Assembly (NCBI GenBank): GCA_964631605.1
Contig: CAZVYG010000014.1
Location: 1 to 64,000, forward strand
Direction of reading: 5' to 3'
Length of the DNA stretch: 64,000 nt
Source of the DNA: JARKQH01 sp964631605
GTDB lineage: Bacteria; Verrucomicrobiota; Verrucomicrobiia; Limisphaerales; UBA8199
Shown: one piece after another, positions 34,435-41,560 of the stretch
Layout of the letters: each line of letters begins with the position of its first letter
How positions within the stretch are numbered: position 1 is the first letter of the stretch
Translations under genes and position numbers: made by a program
Notes under the pieces: generated by a model
Told to the model about the DNA's origin: nothing
Database searches by the model: none
The model's input: the letters and a program-made list of their open reading frames with translations, nothing else

Positions 34435-35061
34435 TTATCGCTTCAGGAATTTCGCCACCGCCTCGGTCCGCGTCCGCACCTGAAGTTTTTCGTAAATGCG
34501 GCGGATGTAGGTGTGGACGGTTTCGTAGCTGATGCCGAGTTTGTCGGCGATTTCCTTGTAGAGGAAGCCCTGGCTGAGGCAGTCGAGCACTTCCTGCTCG
34601 CGCTGGGACAGATTTTCGGTCGGCTGCGGCGACGGGCCGGCCTTCTGGAAGGACTGGACCACTTTGCGCGCAATGTGGGTGGTCATCGGCGACCCGCCGC
34701 GGTGGACTTCGCGCAGCGACTCGAGCAGCTCGGCGCTGCGGGTGCGTTTGAGCAGGTAGCCCGAAGCCCCGGCCGCCAGCGCGTTGAAAATGTTTTCCGT
34801 GTCCTCGTAAACGGTGAGCATGACCACCTGGATGTGCGGGGCGATCTGCTTGAGCTGCCGCACGCACTCGACGCCGTTCATTCCCGGCAGGTTGATATCC
34901 ATCAGCACCACCTCGGGACGGTCTTTGGGCAAACCCTGAAGCGCGGACTCGGCGTCGCCGTACTGGCTGACACAACGAAACCCCTCGGCGCGATTGATCA
35001 CCCGCGCGAGCGTGTTTCGCAACTGTTCGTTATCTTCTACAATGGAAACCGAAATCGGCAT
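34435..35061 (-). CDS. NarL/LuxR-type response regulator (system 2)
   Basis: A 208-residue response regulator. The receiver has Asp55 in 'VVLMDINLPGMNGVE', with 'VVMLTVYEDTEN' and 'GYLLKRT' for the switch residues. The LuxR helix-turn-helix spans about 140-205 ('LSQREQEVLDCLSQGF', 'IADKLGISYETVHTYIRR'). The open frame extends to 35184 but overlaps the kinase gene; ATG 35061 matches the family start and leaves a 61-base gap. It is the partner of the propeller kinase upstream and is followed five bases later by the lipid A deacylase gene, so the deacylase is a likely target or co-regulated output. Confidence 0.93.
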   Translation of the reverse strand: MPISVSIVEDNEQLRNTLARVINRAEGFRCVSQYGDAESALQGLPKDRPEVVLMDINLPGMNGVECVRQLKQIAPHIQVVMLTVYEDTENIFNALAAGASGYLLKRTRSAELLESLREVHRGGSPMTTHIARKVVQSFQKAGPSPQPTENLSQREQEVLDCLSQGFLYKEIADKLGISYETVHTYIRRIYEKLQVRTRTEAVAKFLKR

Positions 35062-35122
35062 TCGCAGCCTGCTCAGTGTTACCCGGCTTGGCCGGCGGGT
35101 CAAACGGAGACTTCTTTTGCGC

Positions 35123-38100
35123 CTACTTTTCCTTCCCGTCCCGCCCCGGCGCGCGCAACGGAACCACCAGCCGGATGCAAACACCGCCTTCCGCTCCGGG
35201 TCCGGTCTGGAACTGGCCGGCGATCTCTTCCATCCGGCGGCGCATGTTGCGCAAACCGTTCCGGCCCTTGTTTTCGGCCCCGGGCGGAAGGCCCTGGCCG
35301 TTGTCCTCGATTTCGAGGGTAAACTGATCCGGAGCGAGGCGCAACCGCAGCCGGGCGGCGGAAGCGCGCGAATGTTTTACGATGTTGTTGATCGCCTCTT
35401 TGGCGACGAGGAACACATTGTGGCGCAACTCGGGGGAGATGGGTGTCGCGGGCAACTGGGGCGGGACCTCGAGGCGGTATTGCAGGCCGGCCAGCGCCAG
35501 GTACTCCTGCGCGTACTTGCAGAGATAGTTGATCAGGCCGTCCAGCGTGTCGTTGGCGGGATTGACTGTCCACACAATTTCATCCAGAGCCCGGGTCGTC
35601 TCCCGGGCCGTCTGCGCAATCTGCCGGGCGTGGCTCTCGATTTCCGCCGGCAAATCCTTGTCCGCCTCCGCCATCTCACCCAGCAGCGCGACCTGGGTCA
35701 GGTTGGCGCCGAGTTGATCGTGCAGGTCGCGCGCGATGCGGGCGCGTTCCTTCTCGAGGGCTTCCTGCTGGCGCAGGGCGCTGAGCTGGCGCTGAAGTTT
35801 TTGCGTGGAGACGTAGTGCACCGACCCAATGATGGCCCCCAGCAACGCGAGGGAGGCCAGCGTGAGAAACCACCAGGTCCGCCAGAACGGAGGCTGAACG
35901 ATGACCCCCAGCGACATGCCAGCCGGGTTCCAAACCCCGTCCTCGTTGCCGGCGGTCACCTCGAAGCGGTAGCGGCCGGGCGGCAAACGCGGATAGCGGA
36001 CCACGCGACGGTCGGACTCCACTTCGGTCCAGTCGGTCTCGTGCGGGTTGAGCCGGTAGCGGAAGCGCGCCTTGTCCGGCGCGGCGAGGTTGAGGCTGGT
36101 GTAACGGATTTCCAGCGCCTGACTTCCCGGGGGAACCGTCACTTCGCGGAGGGGCGCCGCGCCGAGGGTGCCTGCGTCCAGGCGCCGGCCATCCAGGTAA
36201 ACCGCTTCAATCATCACGGGCGGGGGATTGGTGTTGCGCTTAAGCTGGGCGGGGTCCACCGACACCAGCCCTTTGATGGTTGGAAACCAGACCCTTCCGT
36301 CGCGCGTGCGGCACGCCGCAGGCTGGGACCCCTGGGTGCACTCCGGCGAAGGCAAACCTTCCGCCCGACCGTACAGGCGCGGCGCCACTGACGGAATCAG
36401 GCCGGCGGCGAGGTCGGCCAGCTCCTTGGGCGCCACCCGCAACAGGCCCGCGGTCGTGCCCAACCAAAGATGATCGAGGTTATCCTCCAGCAGGAAGGCG
36501 ATGCTGTCTCCCGCCGGCCCCAATCGTCCCGCATAAGAGGTCCAGCGCCCCTCCGCGAATCGGCACAAGCCGCTCGAGGTTCCCACCCAGAGCACGCCCT
36601 TTCTGTCGCGCAGCAGCGCGGTGATGTTGTCGCTGGGCAAGCCGTTGGTCCGGGTGAAGGCCTCGAAACGCCCCGCTTGCCAGCGGACCACGCCGCCGCC
36701 GTCGGTCCCGATCCAGAGCCCCTTCGCGCCATCCTCCGCCAGCGCGCGAACCGGGAAAGGGGGCAATCCCTCCTGGGCCGTCAACCGGCTCCATTCCGAT
36801 CCATCCCAACCCGCCAGGCCCGCTTCGGTGCCAGCCCAAAGCCTGCCCATGCTGTCTTGATACAGCGCCGAAACATCCCGGCGCAACAGGTCCGGCCCCT
36901 GCGCCTGCCGAAACTTGTTTTCCGAGAGACGCAACAAACCACCATTGACGGTTCCCGCCCACACCTGTTGTTGCTGGTCCACGAACACGGACCGCACGAA
37001 GCACTTCATCGGCCCCAACGTGTGAAGGTCCAGTTTCGCCTGGAAATCCGTAAACACCACCGAGTGTCCGTCGGCAAAGCGGTCAATGCGCTGGTCGTTG
37101 TAGCCCACCCAGAGCCCGCCGAGGACATCCTCAGCCAGTGACTGCACGGTGGCGCCGCGGGAAGACTCGAGCACCTCGAAGAGGTGCCGTTTCACCCGCG
37201 CCAGCCCCCCCCCGTTCATGCCCACCCACAAGCTGCCCTCGCGGTCCATCGCCAGCGAGAGCACGGCGCTGTGGGAAAGTTCCGCGGTGGAAAGTTGAGC
37301 GTAACGCCCATCCGGTTGGAACCAGAACACTCCGTCCCCGTGCGTGCCGACCACGGGGTTGCCCTCAAGATCCTCGCAAACCGCGGTGATGGGGACGCCC
37401 TCTGTCCAAGGGTAGGGGCCCAGGTCGCGTTGCATCTGGTTCCGTTTCCATTTCTGGATGCGATTATCGGCCAGGCGCCAGTAACCGCCCTGGCGGCTGG
37501 CCAGCAGCGCATCCAGGCGCCGTGCCAGCCCCGGACGCCCATCCGGCCGCGCGGCGACCGGAAACTGAAATTCATAAACCACCGGCAGGCCGGTCGCGGG
37601 TCCGGGCGGCACTTGGCCAATGGCGGTGAGCTGCCAATCCGATCCAATCCAGGTCAACCCTTCGTCGTCGGTGATGACCGCCCGGCAGTTGCTGGCCAGC
37701 CCCGCTCCGGCGTTCCAAACATTCACCTGCCTGTTTTGGTAGCGGCAAAGCTGGCCGTCGGCGGTGTACAGCCACACCGCCCCGCTTCGGTCTTCGCAGG
37801 CGGACATCAGCCGGCCTTCGCGCGTGCCGCGCCCGATGTCGAGGCTGATCACGCGTCCCTGCCGCACGAGGAAGACGCCGGCGCTTTCGGTGCCGATCCA
37901 TAAATTAGTTTGACTGTCCTCGAACAGCTTCAGAATGCGGCTGCTGGACAGCCCCGGCGTATTGGCCTGGCGAAAGGTGGTGAAATGCAGGCCATCGAAG
38001 CGAGCCAGACCGTCGAGCGTGCCGGCCCAGAGGTAGCCTTCGCGGCTCTGAACCAGCGTGAGCACCGCGCTTTGGGGCAAACCGTCCTCGACCCCCCAAA

Positions 38101-38200
38101 CCCGAACGTTGAAGCCGGGCGGCGAGTCGGCGCAGCTCGCAGCCACCGCCCCGCACAAGAGCAATCCCGCTGCGGCAGATTTCCACAGGTCTGTGGGCAT
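35123..38200 (-). CDS. Sensor histidine kinase with periplasmic two-component regulator propeller and Y_Y_Y domain (system 2)
   Basis: A 1025-residue kinase. A signal peptide of about 22 residues ('AAAGLLLCGAVAASCA') leads to a periplasmic propeller of about 650 residues, built from Reg_prop repeats such as 'DSMGRLWAGTEAGLAGWDG', 'GLWIGTDGGGVVRW' and 'GVLWVGTSSGLCRF'. A Y_Y_Y Ig-like domain follows ('YRLNPHETDWTEV', 'PGRYRFEVTAGNEDGVW'), then one membrane helix, then HisKA_3 with His827 in 'ARDLHDQLGAN' and an ATPase domain ('EIEDNGQGLPPGAEN'). In Bacteroides such sensors are fused hybrid systems controlling polysaccharide use; here the kinase is separate from its regulator, 61 bases downstream. 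The ligand may be a glycan. ATG 38200 is chosen because the signal peptide starts there. Confidence 0.95.
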   Translation of the reverse strand: MPTDLWKSAAAGLLLCGAVAASCADSPPGFNVRVWGVEDGLPQSAVLTLVQSREGYLWAGTLDGLARFDGLHFTTFRQANTPGLSSSRILKLFEDSQTNLWIGTESAGVFLVRQGRVISLDIGRGTREGRLMSACEDRSGAVWLYTADGQLCRYQNRQVNVWNAGAGLASNCRAVITDDEGLTWIGSDWQLTAIGQVPPGPATGLPVVYEFQFPVAARPDGRPGLARRLDALLASRQGGYWRLADNRIQKWKRNQMQRDLGPYPWTEGVPITAVCEDLEGNPVVGTHGDGVFWFQPDGRYAQLSTAELSHSAVLSLAMDREGSLWVGMNGGGLARVKRHLFEVLESSRGATVQSLAEDVLGGLWVGYNDQRIDRFADGHSVVFTDFQAKLDLHTLGPMKCFVRSVFVDQQQQVWAGTVNGGLLRLSENKFRQAQGPDLLRRDVSALYQDSMGRLWAGTEAGLAGWDGSEWSRLTAQEGLPPFPVRALAEDGAKGLWIGTDGGGVVRWQAGRFEAFTRTNGLPSDNITALLRDRKGVLWVGTSSGLCRFAEGRWTSYAGRLGPAGDSIAFLLEDNLDHLWLGTTAGLLRVAPKELADLAAGLIPSVAPRLYGRAEGLPSPECTQGSQPAACRTRDGRVWFPTIKGLVSVDPAQLKRNTNPPPVMIEAVYLDGRRLDAGTLGAAPLREVTVPPGSQALEIRYTSLNLAAPDKARFRYRLNPHETDWTEVESDRRVVRYPRLPPGRYRFEVTAGNEDGVWNPAGMSLGVIVQPPFWRTWWFLTLASLALLGAIIGSVHYVSTQKLQRQLSALRQQEALEKERARIARDLHDQLGANLTQVALLGEMAEADKDLPAEIESHARQIAQTARETTRALDEIVWTVNPANDTLDGLINYLCKYAQEYLALAGLQYRLEVPPQLPATPISPELRHNVFLVAKEAINNIVKHSRASAARLRLRLAPDQFTLEIEDNGQGLPPGAENKGRNGLRNMRRRMEEIAGQFQTGPGAEGGVCIRLVVPLRAPGRDGKEK

Positions 38201-38298
38201 ATCGGCCAACCGCGGCTCAGTGTGCCTTTGCCCCGGCGCGGAGGCAAGTCGGGGCATGGACGGCGGGCCTTAAACCGTATAGGGTGAAGCGCATCATT

Positions 38299-39006
38299 AT
38301 GGCCTTAGCTGACATTCGGAGAGAATACACCTTGGGTGGCTTGCGGCGGCGGGACCTTGCACCCGAACCCATCTCCCAGTTTCGCGCGTGGTTTGACCAG
38401 GCCCTCGGAGCCCGGGCCGGAGGCCGGGTGCTGAAGTTCTTCGTCAACCTTTACAAGGCGTTTCTCATGTTGGGCGGCGCGCAGCCGGCCGACGTGAACG
38501 CCATGACGCTTGCCACCGTGGACGCCGAAGGGCGCCCCTCGGCGCGAGTGGTGCTGCTCAAGGGCGTGGACGAGCGCGGCTTCGTCTTCTACACCAACTA
38601 TCACAGCCGCAAGGGGCGGGAACTGGCGGCCAACCCGCGCGGGGCGCTGGTGTTTTACTGGGCCGATCTGGAACGCCAGGTTTGCGTGTCGGGCGAAGTC
38701 AGAAAACTGCCGGAAGCGGAATCGGATGCCTATTTTTCCAGCCGCCCGCGCGGCAGCCGCATTGCGGCCTGCGCCTCGGACCAAAGCCAGGTGGTGCGGG
38801 ACCGGGCGGAGTTGGAGCAGCGGTGGCGCCAGGAGGAAACCCGCTACGCCGGGCGCGAGGTGCCCCGGCCGCCACACTGGGGAGGGTATGTGCTCGTGCC
38901 GGACCGCATTGAATTCTGGCAGGGGCGCCCCAACCGTCTGCACGATCGGTTCTGCTACAGCCGGCAACCGGATAACACCTGGAAAATCGAGCGTCTCGCG
39001 CCGTGA
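38299..39006 (+). CDS. pdxH: Pyridoxine/pyridoxamine 5'-phosphate oxidase
   Basis: PdxH oxidises pyridoxamine- or pyridoxine-5'-phosphate to pyridoxal-5'-phosphate with FMN. The whole family pattern is present: 'RREYTLGGLRRRDLAPEP', 'NAMTLATVDAEGRPSARVVL', 'FVFYTNYHSRKGREL', 'VCVSGEVRKLP' and 'RPPHWGGYVLVPDRIEFWQG' (to be read as motif pieces), ending 'WKIERLAP'. The C-terminal 'W-x-I-x-RL-x-P' end is diagnostic. The length (235) is near normal. GTG 38284 lies upstream, but ATG 38299 follows a ribosome-like AGGGTGA. The gene is divergent from the propeller kinase and 61 bases ahead of the ABC permease fusion. Confidence 0.96.
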   Translation: MALADIRREYTLGGLRRRDLAPEPISQFRAWFDQALGARAGGRVLKFFVNLYKAFLMLGGAQPADVNAMTLATVDAEGRPSARVVLLKGVDERGFVFYTNYHSRKGRELAANPRGALVFYWADLERQVCVSGEVRKLPEAESDAYFSSRPRGSRIAACASDQSQVVRDRAELEQRWRQEETRYAGREVPRPPHWGGYVLVPDRIEFWQGRPNRLHDRFCYSRQPDNTWKIERLAP

Positions 39007-39067
39007 AATCCCAACGCGCAAATCGCACGGGCGCGCGAGCGGGGCCGGAGGCCGCCTAGAACCGCTG

Positions 39068-41554
39068 ATGAACTGGGTTCTGCTCAAGAACAGCCTGATG
39101 GTGAGCGGACTGACCACCCTCCTGGCAGTCGGATTCGGAGCGTTGGCGGCGTTGTGGGTGGCCTGCCTCGACCGGCGCTGGCAGGCGTTCCTGGCCGGCG
39201 CGGCGCTGCTGGTGCTGGCGTTGCCGCCGTTCCTGCTGGCCAACTGCTGGCTGCATTACCTCGGCCACGCGGGCGTCTGGCGCTCGTGGCTGTCCCTGAA
39301 CCTTTTCTCGCTGGGCGGCACGGTGTGGATTCTCGCCCTCTGGCTTTGGCCCATCACCTTTTTGGCGGTTTGGAGCGCCTGGCAGCGGCTCGAGTCCGCC
39401 CACCTGGAATCCGACATGGCGCTGACCGGCACGGTGCTCGTCCGCGTGCTGCTCTTTCCCCTGGCCCGGCCTGCCCTGGCGCAAGCGGCGCTCCTGACCT
39501 TCATTCTCGCGCTGAACCATTTCGCCATCCCCGCCATCCTGCAAGTGAAGGTGTTCCCCGCGGAAATCTGGGTGCGCTTCAGCACCAGTTTTGACACCCT
39601 GGGCGCGCTTCAACTCAGTTGGCCCCTGGTCCTGGGACCCACGCTGCTCCTGCTTTGGCTCGCCCGCAGGCCTGTGGCCTGGCCCCACCTCCAACCACCG
39701 GTGCCGCCGCGTCTTCTGCGCCAACAGGTCAGGCCCGGCTGGTTCCTCGGCGCAGGCGCGCTGGCGACCGTAATCTATCTCCTGGGCGCCGGCTTGCCCT
39801 TGTTTCAACTGCTTTCGGCTCCGCGGACCTGGAGCGAATTGCCTGGCGCCCTGGCGGCGGGGAGCGACGCCGTTTGGAACTCGTTCGCCTTCGCGGCCCT
39901 GGCGGCCAGTCTGGTCATCGGCCTCAGCCTCCTGCAGTGTGGCGCCCCACGCGGTCGGGAAGCGCAAGGGGCGCTGGTGCAATCGAAAGGCGTCCGGGCC
40001 ATTGCCTGGCTGCCATGGCTGCCCTTCCTCGTGCCGGGGGTGTTGCTCGGGATGGGTTTGATTTTCCTTCTCAACCGCCCGGCTCTGGCCTGGTTTTACC
40101 ACAGCGTGGCGATCGTGCTGCTGGCGCTGGGCATTCGCTACCTGGCGCTGGGCTGGACGGCCGTGTCGCACGCGCTGGACCGAAGCGATCCCCGTCTGCT
40201 GGAGGTTGCCCGCCTGCACGGCGCCAGCCGGCTCCAGTTGCTCCGTTACGCGCATTGGCCGCAGGTCAAGTCTCAAGTCCTGGCTGCCTGGTATATCATT
40301 TTCCTGCTCTGTTTGTGGGATGTCGAAACGATCGTGCTTCTCTGGCCGCCGGGGGCCGAAACGCTGGCCCTGCGCATTTTCAATCTGCTCCACTACGGGC
40401 ATAACGCCCAGGTCAACGCGCTTTGTCTGGCGTTGCTGGGCCTGGCCGCCGCCCCGCTGCTGGGGTGGCTGGTCTGGCGCCGGTTCCGCCGGCTGGGATG
40501 GGGCGGCGCGGCCCGGGCGGGCTGCCTCGCTGCCGGCGGGCTTTGGCTGTGCGGCTGCGCCCCTGAGTATGCGCCCCATGAAGCGCCCTTGCGCAGCCAG
40601 CTCTTCGACCGGGTCGAGATCATCGGCACACGCGGTGCGGGTGTTGGGCAAGTCAACAAACCCCGGTCGGTTGCGGTGGACCCCATGGACAATCTTTACG
40701 TGGTGGACATGACCGGCCGGGTTCAGAAGTTTGATTCCAACGGCGTTTTTGTACTGCAGTGGCAAATGCCCGAAACTGACATCGGCCGGGCCAAAGGCCT
40801 GTGCCGGGACCGCGAGGGCAACATCGTGGTGAACGAGCCGCACTATGCCCGCGTCAATCATTATTCGCCCGCCGGCCGGCTGGTCTTCCAGTGGGGGCGG
40901 CACGGGCCGGCGCCGGGAGAGCTTGGCTTTCCGCGCGCGGTGGCGGTGAACTCCCAAAATGAAATCATCGTAAGTGAATATGGCGCCAACGAGCGCGTGC
41001 AGCGGTTCCGGCTGCCGCCCACCCTTGGCGCCGGGGCAACGGTCGAGTTCCTTAACGCCTTTGGCGAACGGGGCGGTGGCCCGGGGCAGTTCAACCGGCC
41101 CGAAGGCTTGTGCGTGGACGCCCAGGACCGAATTTACGTGGCCGATTCCTGCAATCATCGCATTCAAGTCTTTACGCGCGAGGGCCGGTTCCTGCGCGCC
41201 TACGGCCGGGCGGGCCGCGGGCCGGGCCAGTTGAGCTACCCCTACGACATTTGCGTGGACAGCCGGGGATTCCAATACGTCTGCGAATTCGGCAACAGCC
41301 GCATCCAAGTCTTCGACGCCGACGATCGGCCGGTCGAGATGATTGGGGGACCCGGCGCCGAGCCGGGGCGGTTCAGCAACCCGTGGGGAGTGGCGCTTGA
41401 TTCGGCTGGCAACCTTTACGTCGCTGATTCCCAAAATCACCGCATCCAGAAACTCAAGCGGTCACGGCCTTATGGCCGCGCTTCGAGCCTCGGGACGCCG
41501 GTTTCCATTCGATTTGGAGGGGACTTGCCGTTAGCTTTGGGCGTGGGCCGTTGA
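39068..41554 (+). CDS. ABC transporter permease fused to an NHL-repeat propeller
   Basis: An in-frame fusion of 828 residues. Residues 1-490 are a two-lobed binding-protein-dependent permease of the FbpB/ThiP type, with about twelve membrane helices and two EAA-like loops ('ESDMALTGTVLVRVLLFPLA' and 'LLEVARLHGASRLQLLRYAH'). Residues about 500-515 contain 'LAAGGLWLCGCAPEYAP', which resembles a lipoprotein signal (LCGC). From about 520 to 810 an NHL propeller of five to six repeats follows ('PRSVAVDPMDNLYVVDMTG', 'GRFSNPWGVALDSAGNLYVA'). No stop or ATG/GTG/TTG lies between the parts, so the join looks real. No ABC ATPase or substrate-binding protein gene lies nearby. The VWA gene follows after six bases. 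The NHL part may be a periplasmic sensor or anchor for the permease. Confidence 0.85.
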   Translation: MNWVLLKNSLMVSGLTTLLAVGFGALAALWVACLDRRWQAFLAGAALLVLALPPFLLANCWLHYLGHAGVWRSWLSLNLFSLGGTVWILALWLWPITFLAVWSAWQRLESAHLESDMALTGTVLVRVLLFPLARPALAQAALLTFILALNHFAIPAILQVKVFPAEIWVRFSTSFDTLGALQLSWPLVLGPTLLLLWLARRPVAWPHLQPPVPPRLLRQQVRPGWFLGAGALATVIYLLGAGLPLFQLLSAPRTWSELPGALAAGSDAVWNSFAFAALAASLVIGLSLLQCGAPRGREAQGALVQSKGVRAIAWLPWLPFLVPGVLLGMGLIFLLNRPALAWFYHSVAIVLLALGIRYLALGWTAVSHALDRSDPRLLEVARLHGASRLQLLRYAHWPQVKSQVLAAWYIIFLLCLWDVETIVLLWPPGAETLALRIFNLLHYGHNAQVNALCLALLGLAAAPLLGWLVWRRFRRLGWGGAARAGCLAAGGLWLCGCAPEYAPHEAPLRSQLFDRVEIIGTRGAGVGQVNKPRSVAVDPMDNLYVVDMTGRVQKFDSNGVFVLQWQMPETDIGRAKGLCRDREGNIVVNEPHYARVNHYSPAGRLVFQWGRHGPAPGELGFPRAVAVNSQNEIIVSEYGANERVQRFRLPPTLGAGATVEFLNAFGERGGGPGQFNRPEGLCVDAQDRIYVADSCNHRIQVFTREGRFLRAYGRAGRGPGQLSYPYDICVDSRGFQYVCEFGNSRIQVFDADDRPVEMIGGPGAEPGRFSNPWGVALDSAGNLYVADSQNHRIQKLKRSRPYGRASSLGTPVSIRFGGDLPLALGVGR

Positions 41555-41560
41555 GCGATC

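Noticed and set aside
38510..39067. The first 186 residues of the long frame ahead of the permease
   Set aside because: They overlap pdxH out of frame; the permease pattern starts at ATG 39068.
39056..41440. A 794-residue minus-strand open frame covering the permease-NHL gene
   Set aside because: Its composition (Gln, Arg, Pro and Gly runs) is that of an antisense shadow, and the plus strand carries clear membrane and NHL patterns.
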